59,302 nt of DNA from a virus, in IMG/VR virus record IMGVR_UViG_3300025889_000130, positions 1-59,302 of that record; one strand, written 5' to 3'. Shown here in pieces: positions 44,250 through 53,562 of the stretch (position 1 is the first letter of the stretch; each line of letters begins with the position of its first letter). Below the pieces are notes generated by a model. The model was not told where the DNA came from, did no database searches, and saw only the letters and a program-made list of their open reading frames with translations. A program made the translations under genes and the position numbers.

Positions 44250-45118
44250 AAGTACAATTTGATCATGAATTACAGTCAAGTTTCTACCTTTGGTTTGATG
44301 ACAGGGTAACCAGGATGATGTCTGGTATAAAACCAGAAGTAGGAATGTCTTTTGGTTATTACGAAGATACAAATGATATCCCAAGCTCTTTAGATGGATA
44401 TTACGCACCCTATCGCCAGCTGCTATCGAATGGTGAAGATGTACCAAGCGGAGTTTATATTAATAATGTTTTATATAATCAAGATACAACAACTGCAGGT
44501 CAATATTTATTGATTGATCATAATCAAGGAAGGGTAATTTTAGATCCGAATTATTATGGATCAAACTTAAATGTGAGTGGAAATTTTTCTACAAAAGATT
44601 TTAATATTTATATGACTAATGAAACAGAAGAAGAGTTATTAATTGAAAATACTTTTATATTAGCTTCTGATAGTAAAACCCAATTGGAAAAAGCTGGGGA
44701 ATTAAATATTGATCATTATGTTATACCAGCGGCTTTCATAACTATGTCACGATCAGAAAATAAACCTTTTGCGATGGGAGGCTTGGATCAAACTTTATAT
44801 AATATTAGAACAGTAGTAATTGCTGATAGTAACTATGGATTAGATGCTATGCTTTCTCATTTTAGAGATACGCAAAATTTAACTGTACCATTAGTGCCAT
44901 ATGAAAATTTTCCTTTTGGAGAATATTTTCACATTAAAGAACCTCCTTATACTTATACTGGTTTAGTTAACACTAAGAAGCCAGATATTTGGATACAAAA
45001 AGTAAAAACATCGAAACTTTATGATAGAAATAGTGTACTAAACTTAAGTAAAGGCGCAAAAGTTGGATTTATTGATTTTGAATTAAATATTGTAAGATCA
45101 ACAAAAGTTTGTTCTTGA
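44246..45118 (+). CDS. Tail-terminator-region protein, 290 aa
   Basis: MKVQFDHELQSSFYLWFDDRVTRMMSGIKPEVGMSFGYYEDTNDIPSSLDGYYAPYRQLLSNGEDVPSGVYINNVLY...: aromatic beta-rich protein. Mid-part FITMSRSENKPFAMGGLDQTLYNIRTVVIADSNYGLDAMLSHFRD is helical and resembles tail terminator folds. Function by position only. Confidence 0.45.
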   Translation: MKVQFDHELQSSFYLWFDDRVTRMMSGIKPEVGMSFGYYEDTNDIPSSLDGYYAPYRQLLSNGEDVPSGVYINNVLYNQDTTTAGQYLLIDHNQGRVILDPNYYGSNLNVSGNFSTKDFNIYMTNETEEELLIENTFILASDSKTQLEKAGELNIDHYVIPAAFITMSRSENKPFAMGGLDQTLYNIRTVVIADSNYGLDAMLSHFRDTQNLTVPLVPYENFPFGEYFHIKEPPYTYTGLVNTKKPDIWIQKVKTSKLYDRNSVLNLSKGAKVGFIDFELNIVRSTKVCS

Positions 45119-45210
45119 TTTATTATTTAATAAAAAATTTCCTTTTTTGTGTTTGTAGATGTATATGATAGTAAAATTAATTTAAATTAACCTTAAAATT
45201 ATAATATATT

Positions 45211-46461
45211 ATGGCAAGAAATAGAGTTATTTATCAGAGCGAAGCGTTATTCGTTGGCCCAAAAGCTGGAGGCGAACATACCGCTCATAATGAACTCCAT
45301 AGAGTTCAAAATATTAGCCACGACATGAGTGCTACACGGACCGATATTTTTGAATTTGGACGTTTGGCTGCTTTAGACAAAGTGATGATCGAGGCACCTA
45401 CCGTATCTTTAGACTTTGGTTATTTATTAACCAATGGTGAAAATGAAAAAAATATTGGATTAGTTGTCGAGCAACAAACTGCTGGTTATGTTGGTGGGAA
45501 TTACATGGGAAGCGATACTCTTCCTAATGCTACTAGCGGTATTATAGCAAACCCTGGTGCCGATAACGATGAAAAGAATTATTATGTTGTTACTGTCCCC
45601 GAAGGATTGGACGCTGACGACGATGATAGTTATTCCTCAAGCACTAATAATTTCAATTCACGCTCAATTGTTGGTTTTGGTAATGGGGTACTTAGTAATT
45701 ATAGCATTAACGGTGCTGTTGGTGATTTTGCTTCTGCAAGCGTAAGTATCGAAGCGTTTAACATTTCATTTATTTCTGGACAAGACGCAGCTGTTTCTGC
45801 TGCTTGGGTTAGTGGAGACGCAATCCCAACGATCAAAAAAGGTACTAACGGTCTACAGGCTGGTACTTTTGCTTTGCCTGCTCCAAGCACTGGTCAACAA
45901 AATGTATTTGCAATTCGTCCTGGAGATATTATTCTTGATTTTGATGTTACTGATTCTAGTGCTGCTTTTAGTGAATTAAGTGTTGGTGGCGCAATTCTTC
46001 CTAGCCAAGATCCAGATACCACCCAAGAGGGCGCAGCCGCTCCTGAACCAATGCATCTTCAAAACTTTAGTATTGAAATGCCATTAGCTCGCACGGCTTT
46101 AAATCGCTTGGGCAGTACATTTCCATACTATCGCGCTATTGACTTCCCACTAAATGTAACATTAAACTGCAGTGCTTTGCTTGCAGATGTAAGCACTGGT
46201 AGTCTTGTAGATATTATGTGTAATGATGCCAAGCGCACTATTGAAGTTGCGTTACGTAACCCTTGTTCAGCTAATGTTGCTGATGGACTTGGTGACATAC
46301 AATCACGTTTTAGATTAAAAAATGCTCAATTAGTTTCTCAAAACTTCTCTGCCAGTATTGGTGATAATAAAACTGTAGACCTTTCTTTCGAGGCTACGGT
46401 TGGTGGTCCAAGTGATTTAAATAATGGATTATTTATTTCTGGTACTGCTAATAATAGCTAA
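45211..46461 (+). CDS. Tail-tube-like protein 1, probable major tail protein
   Basis: 416 aa, acidic, beta-rich, with codon use like the capsid gene and its own terminator, as expected for an abundant virion protein. MARNRVIYQSEALFVGPKAGGEHTAHNELHRVQNISHDMSATRTDIFEFG..., later IRPGDIILDFDVTDSS and FSIEMPLARTALNRLGSTFPYYRAIDFPLNVTLNCS. The second half aligns with the genes at 46580 and, more weakly, 52695, so the three are a family of tube-like proteins. Confidence 0.65.
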   Translation: MARNRVIYQSEALFVGPKAGGEHTAHNELHRVQNISHDMSATRTDIFEFGRLAALDKVMIEAPTVSLDFGYLLTNGENEKNIGLVVEQQTAGYVGGNYMGSDTLPNATSGIIANPGADNDEKNYYVVTVPEGLDADDDDSYSSSTNNFNSRSIVGFGNGVLSNYSINGAVGDFASASVSIEAFNISFISGQDAAVSAAWVSGDAIPTIKKGTNGLQAGTFALPAPSTGQQNVFAIRPGDIILDFDVTDSSAAFSELSVGGAILPSQDPDTTQEGAAAPEPMHLQNFSIEMPLARTALNRLGSTFPYYRAIDFPLNVTLNCSALLADVSTGSLVDIMCNDAKRTIEVALRNPCSANVADGLGDIQSRFRLKNAQLVSQNFSASIGDNKTVDLSFEATVGGPSDLNNGLFISGTANNS

Positions 46462-46504
46462 TAATATATCACCATTTTAATCTTTAAATTAGATTAAAAT
46501 ATTT

Positions 46505-46532
46505 AAAGCCCCCGACTTCGGGGGCTTTTTAT
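46505..46532 (+). terminator. Rho-independent terminator after tail-tube-like gene
   Basis: AAAGCCCCCGA / TCGGGGGCTTT with a 2-nt core loop extended by T-run TTTTT. Confidence 0.9.
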
Positions 46533-46564
46533 TTTAAATACAACACATTTTTAATTAATATAAT

Positions 46565-46579
46565 GTGTAATACATATTT
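46565..46579 (+). promoter_or_regulatory. Late-type promoter element
   Basis: GTGTAATACATATTT directly before ATG 46580, very like the element at 30013. Confidence 0.45.
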
Positions 46580-47494
46580 ATGGGTTACTTTAGGAATAAT
46601 TATGGAGACCAAGATATTTATATATCTGGTCAAAAATTAAGGGGTGTACAATCTACGGATGCATCTTTTAGTATTCCTTTTGAGCCTATTAAAGTAGCAG
46701 GGGTTGGCTATTTAGATAATACAATAAATTCCAATCTAGAAGGGTCTGTTAGTGTTAATAGGTATGTTGTCTCTAATGAAGATCCAATTACTGGATTTTT
46801 TACACAGCCAATATCTGGGCATTTGCGATATGGGACTGGAAATAACCCTCTTATTTTTTCTTTTCATAGAGGTCAAATAAATTCTTATTCTTCTTCGTGT
46901 AGTGTAGGCGGAGTCCCAGAGCTAAATTTTGAAATATCAGCTTATGGTAATATTGGATCTGGTGTTTCTACAGGAATTGAGCAGCCTAATAATGAAACTA
47001 TTGCAATAGCCAGACCAGGGGATATTATTTTTGAAGGAGTTTCTGGGCAGTCTACAAACAGGATACAATCTTACAATTATGAAATATCAGTACCAAGAAC
47101 TCCTATTTATGTTTTAGGATCGGGATTTGAGCCAGCTTACTTTAATATAGATTATCCAATCGAAATTAATTTAAGTTTTGATATGGATGTGGACGATTTG
47201 CAGTCGGAAGATATGCATGACCTAGTATGCAACCAGCCAAAGAACGACATCTCTATTACATTAAGCGGGTGCAATCTTAATAATTTTTTAAGAAAATTTA
47301 TCTTACCTAATCCTATTTTTTTAGGTGTGGATTATAGTAGTTCTATTGATAATGATTTATCGGCTACTATAAGATATAAGTCATATATTAATAATATAAA
47401 TGATATTGCTCCTTTAATTGGAGGAGGACAAATATTTATTGATGTTAATGTGGTTGGAGGTGGAACGGTTCAATTTGTAGAGTTTTTTGATTAA
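46580..47494 (+). CDS. Tail-tube-like protein 2, 304 aa
   Basis: IAIARPGDIIFEGV..., then YNYEISVPRTPIYVLGSGFEPAYFNIDYPIEINLSFDMDVDDLQ...MHDLVCNQPKNDISITLSG aligns with the 45211 protein (PGDII, I..P......LGS.F, DYP, C..A/Q). Likely a minor tube, tail-tip hub or baseplate component with the tube fold. TAATG overlap to the next, mucin-like gene. Confidence 0.55.
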   Translation: MGYFRNNYGDQDIYISGQKLRGVQSTDASFSIPFEPIKVAGVGYLDNTINSNLEGSVSVNRYVVSNEDPITGFFTQPISGHLRYGTGNNPLIFSFHRGQINSYSSSCSVGGVPELNFEISAYGNIGSGVSTGIEQPNNETIAIARPGDIIFEGVSGQSTNRIQSYNYEISVPRTPIYVLGSGFEPAYFNIDYPIEINLSFDMDVDDLQSEDMHDLVCNQPKNDISITLSGCNLNNFLRKFILPNPIFLGVDYSSSIDNDLSATIRYKSYINNINDIAPLIGGGQIFIDVNVVGGGTVQFVEFFD

Positions 47495-50052
47495 TGGCTA
47501 GATATACAATACCATATGGTAAGAACGCCAAATTTAGAATTACTCCTGATCCTGGGAATAAGATTAGTAGTATTATTTTAAATGGTCAAGATTACTCTTT
47601 TAAAATAAATCCTCCAAGCACATCAGCAATGGATTTCATTGTTTATAGTGCTAGTTTTAATCAAGTATTAGAAGTAACTTTTACAGAACATGTAACTACA
47701 ACTGCAAGTCCGACTACAACCTCGGGCCCTACTACAACTGTATCGCCAGCTATCACTACCACTACATCTGCTCCAATTACAGATGGTATTTGTATTGAAA
47801 ATGTATCTAACGGAGTTCCAAATGGAACTTATCAAAAATCCAGCGAATTATTTTCAGAAAAATCGTATTGGTATAATAACAGCTTATCAACAACATATTA
47901 TGTTTTATGGTCAAATGAGCATTCTCAATGGGTCATTACAAATATTTTAAGCGATTCTGGTTGGATTTATTATGGGCCAAGTTCCACTCATCCTTGGCAA
48001 GGAAATTGGGATATACCAATTATTAGTCAAGAAGAATGTCCTACCACAGCAGTTCCGACCACTACAGCGGTTCCGACCACTACATCGGTTCCAACGACAA
48101 CAGAGGTTCCGACAACAACAGCGGTTCCAACGACAACAGCGGTTCCAACGACAACAGCGGTTCCGACAACAACAGCGGTTCCGACAACAACAGCGGTTCC
48201 GACAACAACAGCGGTTCCAACGACAACAGCGGTTCCAACGACAACAGCGGTTCCGACAACAACAGCGGTTCCAACGACAACAGCGGTTCCAACGACAACA
48301 GCGGTTCCAACGACAACAGCGGTTCCGACGACAACAGCGGTTCCGACGACAACAGCGGTTCCAACGACAACAGCGGTTCCGACAACAACAGCGGTTCCGA
48401 CGACAACGGCGGCTCCTAGCCATTTATGTATTTATTATGTATATAATAGCGGAACGCAGACACTTACTGGTACATTAACTTCTACTGGCTTTGTTAATGG
48501 GAAGGTATATTATGAAGTAACTACTTGGCCTTTATCAGGAGATAATCCTTACATGTATTGGAGTTCAATAAATAGCAAATGGTATATAGCCAGCAGCACA
48601 AATCCATCAGATGTAGACTATGAAGAATATGCAGAAATAAGTAGTGCTAACCCTTATGGAAACTGGACTATTAGTACTGGGGATATAAATAGCATTAATA
48701 CTTATGAAGGAATTTGTGCCACAGCGGCTCCAACAACTACAGCTGTTCCGACGACTACCACAGTAGTTCCGACTACTACTACAGTAGTTCCGACGACTAC
48801 AGCGGTTCCAGGAACTACAGCTGTTCCGACGACTACCACAGTAGTTCCGACTACTACTACAGTAGTTCCGACGACTACAGCGGTTCCAGGAACTACAGCA
48901 ACACCAGTCTATCCTTGTGTTTCTGGTGGAAATTCAAACGCAAACGGAACTTATAATCCTGATGGTACTTATAATGGGAAAACCTATTGGTATAATGGTA
49001 GTTACTATATTTATTGGGCTGGCGGCGGTAATTATTGGTATATTGCCGATTCTCTAGGTTCTGGAACTCCATATGATAGTAGCGCTTATGATTTTGATCC
49101 ATGGAACAATAGTTGGGGTTTCATCAGTGTAGATGAAAACTGCCCAACAACTACAGCAACTCCGACGACAACAACAGCAATTCCGACAACAACAGCAGCT
49201 CCGACAACAGTAGCTCCGATAACAACAGCAGCTCCGACAACTACACCAGCTCCGACGACAACTACTACAGCGGCTCCAACAGAAATTGCAGAGAGATTAT
49301 GTGTAAGATATTCGAGCATTGATTATTTTAGCAAATCTATTCTTTGCGAGGAAGGAGAAGATAATATTTCGAATGGAGTTTACTGGGCTATGCTTGGCGC
49401 AGAGGGACTTTATGAATTGGTAAGAGACAATGAATTGAATATTATATACTATAATGGTAAGCCTTATTACCAAAGGTACATGTATCCATATGAAAAATGT
49501 AGCCCTTGCAAATATGAAAAAACTACTCCTTCAGGCACTGCCACTACCATTATACCAGGACCAACTATCAATCCTAACAATGATCCAAATTGTCCGTATT
49601 CAACTGCAACTCCTGGCCCAACTGCAACTCCTGGACCAACTACAACTCCTGGACCAACTACAACTGCGGGTCCGACAACCACAGTAGCTCCATGTGACTT
49701 ATATATTTATTATGAAAATGGTTTGTGGAATATAGCTCCAGTACTTGGAAATCTCGCGAGTTTTGGCGATACTGTATATTCAGATGATTCTTATTATAAA
49801 TCATACAATCCAGGACTTCCAGCTTCGGAAGATTATCCTTGGCTTGTAGGTATGGGAGAAACAAGTTTATATAATCAGTATACCATAATTGCAGATACTC
49901 AAAATGACTGGAATGATTGCGTGGGCGAGGTAGAGTATGTAGAATCAATACAAGGAGGTTTGGATTGTGTCGAGTGCGAGCCACCAACGACCACGCCAAC
50001 TCCAACCACATCAACTCCAATAATTACACCAACAACTACATCAACCCCATAA
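47494..50052 (+). CDS. Large tail protein with Cys-bounded aromatic modules and Thr/Pro linkers
   Basis: 852 aa. A short beta-rich N-domain (1-65, YTIPYGKNAKFRITPDPGNKISSIILNG) is followed by five modules of about 60-100 residues that start and end with Cys and are rich in Tyr/Trp (pattern NGK.YWYNG.YYIYW...WYIAD...DPW..W), separated by Thr/Pro linkers: about 20 tandem AVPTTT units, then TTVVPTTT, TTAAPTTV and TATPGPT versions. Linkers of this kind are extended and, in other systems, O-glycosylated. Probably a surface-exposed tail fibre or adhesin. No chaperone or enzymatic domain seen. Confidence 0.6.
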   Translation: MARYTIPYGKNAKFRITPDPGNKISSIILNGQDYSFKINPPSTSAMDFIVYSASFNQVLEVTFTEHVTTTASPTTTSGPTTTVSPAITTTTSAPITDGICIENVSNGVPNGTYQKSSELFSEKSYWYNNSLSTTYYVLWSNEHSQWVITNILSDSGWIYYGPSSTHPWQGNWDIPIISQEECPTTAVPTTTAVPTTTSVPTTTEVPTTTAVPTTTAVPTTTAVPTTTAVPTTTAVPTTTAVPTTTAVPTTTAVPTTTAVPTTTAVPTTTAVPTTTAVPTTTAVPTTTAVPTTTAVPTTTAVPTTTAAPSHLCIYYVYNSGTQTLTGTLTSTGFVNGKVYYEVTTWPLSGDNPYMYWSSINSKWYIASSTNPSDVDYEEYAEISSANPYGNWTISTGDINSINTYEGICATAAPTTTAVPTTTTVVPTTTTVVPTTTAVPGTTAVPTTTTVVPTTTTVVPTTTAVPGTTATPVYPCVSGGNSNANGTYNPDGTYNGKTYWYNGSYYIYWAGGGNYWYIADSLGSGTPYDSSAYDFDPWNNSWGFISVDENCPTTTATPTTTTAIPTTTAAPTTVAPITTAAPTTTPAPTTTTTAAPTEIAERLCVRYSSIDYFSKSILCEEGEDNISNGVYWAMLGAEGLYELVRDNELNIIYYNGKPYYQRYMYPYEKCSPCKYEKTTPSGTATTIIPGPTINPNNDPNCPYSTATPGPTATPGPTTTPGPTTTAGPTTTVAPCDLYIYYENGLWNIAPVLGNLASFGDTVYSDDSYYKSYNPGLPASEDYPWLVGMGETSLYNQYTIIADTQNDWNDCVGEVEYVESIQGGLDCVECEPPTTTPTPTTSTPIITPTTTSTP
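48050..48412 (+). repeat. 18-bp tandem array encoding AVPTTT, about 20 units
   Basis: Unit GCGGTTCC(G/A)AC(A/G)ACAACA. Units differ mainly at the third positions of Pro and Thr codons, so recent expansion from several unit types is likely. The array is read in one frame; the antisense and shifted open frames here are artefacts of the repeat. Confidence 0.9.
48742..48897 (+). repeat. Perfect tandem duplication of a 78-bp unit
   Basis: 48742-48819 and 48820-48897 are identical, each encoding AVPTTTTVVPTTTTVVPTTT plus AVPGTT. Perfect identity over 78 bp including wobble bases implies a very recent event. Confidence 0.88.
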
Positions 50053-50093
50053 CATTTTTTAGATTTTACAAAAAGAAATATTTAACATAAATT

Positions 50094-52673
50094 ATGAAAA
50101 TCCCTTATACAGTATGGGCAGAAGTAAATGGAAGATTTCGACACCCATTTGCCTCAGATGTTGGAAGATTCCAAGAATATGTTGAAGAAAGCTATAAAAG
50201 ACCATTAATATCTGGGTCTGAACCTCACAGAAGTCGATGGAATCCTAATAATTGTATATATTATGGACTAGGAGAGCCAAGAAGTAATATTGGAGATAAA
50301 TTATTTTTTAATGAAAATAAGGGGTGCTGGCAGTTTGAGGGCAAATTTTACGAAAGCCATGGATATAAAGAGATTTATACAGGAGAACCTGATTGTGATA
50401 TTTTTGGAAAATATTGGTTAGATAAAACTGAAACAGATGCACAACACGATAACCCAGAAGCATTTTATGAATATGATAATCATTATCCTTGTAAGTTTGC
50501 AACAATATCTAAATGTTCACAAGCTGAGGTGCCTGAAGATAAATTTGTAATTTGTAGTATAGCTGGCTGTGATTGCAGTTATGATGATGTCTCAGTTGAG
50601 TGCAAAGCTAATGCTTGGCCAGTTTCAATGTCATTTACTGGGGCATCTTTTCTAAATAATACTACTAGTGTATCTACTGGTACTTATTCTGTAAATAAAG
50701 ATTATGAAACAAGGTTTACAATAGGAGATTCTTTTACTGGAGATTGTGAGACTATCAGTGCTTGTAATAATTGGTCTGGAGAATGTGATGTTGTGCAGTG
50801 TTGTTCATGGACTGGGAAAGCTACTATTAATCACGGCACAGGAGCTCCCCCATGGCTTGATATTTCTATACGATTTAAATCTCATAAAATTTCTGATTAT
50901 CATGATAGAGGCGATCAGTTTCCTTCCGATAATCCAGTATCTAAATATATTCCAAGTCGATTTGGTTGGGAATGGAGTATTTTTGGTGTCGAAGAAATTG
51001 ACACTCCCCCAGATGGTGTAATTTTCTTTACTGGAAGTAAAAATATTTGGCAATGCCCAGACGTTGAAGAATCTAATGACCCACTTACAGAATATCAAGG
51101 ATGTGGCTTTTATGGTAAGAATACCAGCTTAGTATACGCGGCGCAGGTTGATGATGGTGGTGGAGTTGTGAATTTTTACAGTCTTAAACTAACACTAGGA
51201 GGCGAGGGCATGCCTAAGATAGAAAACTGCTGTTATGATGTAGATGGGCGGGATATAGAAGGATTTGGTGCGGTTGATGAAGCTGGTCGGCCATGTACTG
51301 ACAATAGAAAATATGCAGATAGTATTTATTATAATAAGGCTGCCATGGCTACATTTTGCCAAGTAGGATTAATGGGGCCGAGCGATATTAATGAAGCGGG
51401 AACGTATTGGGCTATTTCAAATATATTAGGATCTAATAGTCCAGATGATTATAGTACAGAAGATGGAGATCCGTGGAGCCCTAATACTTGGACCTGTATA
51501 AGTGTTGAGGAACATGCCTGTGCAACAACAACAACGAACCCATTAGCAACAACATTAGCCCCAACAACAGTAACGGCAACAACGACAGTGGGTCCATGTT
51601 TTGGGGTTTCTGATATTTGTGTTACTGATGCAAAAGAAGTAAATATGCTTGGAACATATGTATGTCAAGGAATTTATAATGGTAAAAATTATTGGTATAA
51701 TGGCCAGTATTATATTTATTGGATTACCCTGCCAACTACAACTACAACCGCATCACCAACCACAACTACAACTGCGGGACCAACTCCAATTCCTGGACCA
51801 ACTACAACTGCGGGACCGACCCCAACTCCTGGACCAACTACAACTCCTGGACCAACTACAACTGCGGGACCAACTACGACTATAGAACCAACTACAACTG
51901 CGGGACCAACTACGACTATAAGACCAACCGTGGCCCCAGAGACACCTATATGTTTTTATGATGCAACTTCATTAGTTGTAACGTTATATAAAGTTGAAAA
52001 CTCCTATGGAGAAGATTATTTAATTAACAATAAACCATTTTGGATGGGGTATAATCCAATCAACAGGATTTCATATGTACTTTATTATAATGAGCTTGAC
52101 TATTGGGTATTAAGAGACGGACTAACAATAAGTAATACTACTTATGCAATTTCTGACGATACGGGTATTTCCCATCCTATAGCTGTAAGCAGTTGGAGTT
52201 CAACTGAATTTAATGATCCAGACTTACAAAACGGTCCGTGTCCTACCTATCCTCCAGTAACTACTACAGTTGCTCCAACAACCACACCAGCTCCAACAAC
52301 CACACCAGCTCCAACAACCACACCAGCTCCAACAACCACACCAGCTCCAACAACTACAGCAGCTCCAACAACTACAGCTACTCCAACGACCACTACAGCT
52401 GGGCCATTCGGAACTACTGATGTAGACTTGTGTGTCGATTATAATGGTGGTGGTAGTGAAACGTATGAAGTTTATTCTACTCATAATGGTAAAAATTTAT
52501 GGAGGGGATCAGTCTTGACTACTAGATATTTATATTGGTCAAATACTAATAATAGATGGCAAATTGGAACAGGCACTACTGATTATAGTTTCGGATATTC
52601 ACAATCATATCAATTTGATGAGCCATGGAATGTTACTTGGACTAGCGTTTCTGTTTCTGAGGGATCTTGCTAA
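50094..52673 (+). CDS. Second large tail protein with aromatic modules and Thr/Pro linkers
   Basis: 859 aa. The first 480 residues are unlike the upstream protein: MKIPYTVWAEVNGRFRHPFASDVGRFQEYVEESYKRP, many Cys pairs and WNPNNCIYYGLGEP...YFNENKGCWQFEGKFYESHGYKEIYTGEPDC, perhaps a receptor-facing domain. Then come the same Cys-bounded Tyr/Trp modules (three, the first cut short after YYIYW) joined by TTAGPT, TPGPTTT and TTPAPTTT linkers. Probably assembled on the same tail structure as the 47494 product. Confidence 0.55.
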   Translation: MKIPYTVWAEVNGRFRHPFASDVGRFQEYVEESYKRPLISGSEPHRSRWNPNNCIYYGLGEPRSNIGDKLFFNENKGCWQFEGKFYESHGYKEIYTGEPDCDIFGKYWLDKTETDAQHDNPEAFYEYDNHYPCKFATISKCSQAEVPEDKFVICSIAGCDCSYDDVSVECKANAWPVSMSFTGASFLNNTTSVSTGTYSVNKDYETRFTIGDSFTGDCETISACNNWSGECDVVQCCSWTGKATINHGTGAPPWLDISIRFKSHKISDYHDRGDQFPSDNPVSKYIPSRFGWEWSIFGVEEIDTPPDGVIFFTGSKNIWQCPDVEESNDPLTEYQGCGFYGKNTSLVYAAQVDDGGGVVNFYSLKLTLGGEGMPKIENCCYDVDGRDIEGFGAVDEAGRPCTDNRKYADSIYYNKAAMATFCQVGLMGPSDINEAGTYWAISNILGSNSPDDYSTEDGDPWSPNTWTCISVEEHACATTTTNPLATTLAPTTVTATTTVGPCFGVSDICVTDAKEVNMLGTYVCQGIYNGKNYWYNGQYYIYWITLPTTTTTASPTTTTTAGPTPIPGPTTTAGPTPTPGPTTTPGPTTTAGPTTTIEPTTTAGPTTTIRPTVAPETPICFYDATSLVVTLYKVENSYGEDYLINNKPFWMGYNPINRISYVLYYNELDYWVLRDGLTISNTTYAISDDTGISHPIAVSSWSSTEFNDPDLQNGPCPTYPPVTTTVAPTTTPAPTTTPAPTTTPAPTTTPAPTTTAAPTTTATPTTTTAGPFGTTDVDLCVDYNGGGSETYEVYSTHNGKNLWRGSVLTTRYLYWSNTNNRWQIGTGTTDYSFGYSQSYQFDEPWNVTWTSVSVSEGSC
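51735..51930 (+). repeat. Thr/Pro/Gly linker array with 18-bp periodicity
   Basis: Units such as ACTCCTGGACCAACTACA and ACTGCGGGACCAACTACA (T-P-G-P-T-T and T-A-G-P-T-T). It replaces the second half of an aromatic module. Confidence 0.8.
52256..52400 (+). repeat. Thr/Pro linker array, 18-bp units
   Basis: Four identical CCAGCTCCAACAACCACA units in a row (PAPTTT), then diverged AAPTTT and ATPTTT units. Confidence 0.85.
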
Positions 52674-52694
52674 TAACTAAAATTATAATTTATC

Positions 52695-53543
52695 ATGCCA
52701 ACAAAGTTTGAAAACTGTCCAATAATATTGAAACCTCAAGTCAAAATCACTGACTCATTTGAGGATATTTTTATTATGGCTAATTCTATTACGATAAATG
52801 ACCAATTACCTATTGCGCAGATTCGAAGGTTAGGTAGAGAAGGCGCTTATGCTGGAAGAGCAGAATCTCCTGTACAAGGTCAGCTGTCTATAGATTTTGT
52901 ATATGGAGAAATGTCTGTATTTGTAGATGGAGTAAAAATTTACAGTCCATCAAAATCTTGGTTTGATAATTTAACTGGAAAAGTGGAATATATTGATGCG
53001 TTTATAGGTCCATATCAATTTTCCAGCGGACTATTAACAGATTTTTCTTTTTCTTCTGAGCCTAATTCAATAGTTAATACAAGTATTGGCTTTGTATTTT
53101 ATAATTCTGAGTTGTCAAAATTAGATTCCCCAGTTATTGAACAACAATATTTTTCTGGAGTTGGACATGGGGTTTATTCTAGTGGAGACTTTTCAGATCC
53201 AACGATTGGGTCAAATCAAAACTCGTTTTCGTTTTCTTATAATCTTTCCCAAGGATTTGAACCCGTCAGATATGCTGGTCAAGTTTCTCCTGCGATTATA
53301 AAAAGAACCGATGGAGAGATTACATTTAACATACAGGGAGATGATTTAGCTAATGGATTAACCACATCCCCAGATTCCTTATGCAAGGATAGAATTAATG
53401 AAGCTAATTTTTTTATCACTGGATTATGTAATAACAATTTTGGTGATAAATATACAGTAAAGGGATACATTCAAGATAGGGAAATTTCAATTGTCGAAGG
53501 AGATATAGTTAGGGGTAGTCTAAAAATAATAGATTATTTTTAA
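52695..53543 (+). CDS. Tail-tube-like protein 3, 282 aa
   Basis: MPTKFENCPIILKPQVKITDSFEDIFIMANSITINDQLPIAQIRRLGREGAYAGRAESPVQGQLSIDFVYGEMSVFVDG... then ISSEPNSIVNTSIGFVFYNSE and FSFSYNLSQGFEPVRYAGQVSPAIIKRTDGEITFNIQGDDL. Beta-sandwich character and layout resemble the other two tube-like proteins. Could be a distal tail or hub protein. Confidence 0.5.
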   Translation: MPTKFENCPIILKPQVKITDSFEDIFIMANSITINDQLPIAQIRRLGREGAYAGRAESPVQGQLSIDFVYGEMSVFVDGVKIYSPSKSWFDNLTGKVEYIDAFIGPYQFSSGLLTDFSFSSEPNSIVNTSIGFVFYNSELSKLDSPVIEQQYFSGVGHGVYSSGDFSDPTIGSNQNSFSFSYNLSQGFEPVRYAGQVSPAIIKRTDGEITFNIQGDDLANGLTTSPDSLCKDRINEANFFITGLCNNNFGDKYTVKGYIQDREISIVEGDIVRGSLKIIDYF

Positions 53544-53562
53544 TAAAATATTATAATATGAT

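Noticed and set aside
47947-48478. Long open frames in other phases and on the minus strand over the 18-bp array
   Set aside because: Produced by the repeat period being a multiple of three; compositions such as RFRQQQ or RWNRCC are artefacts, while the AVPTTT frame continues into unique domains.
47494-52673. Diversity-generating retroelement target
   Set aside because: No reverse transcriptase, template repeat or A-specific variable region is visible in the window.
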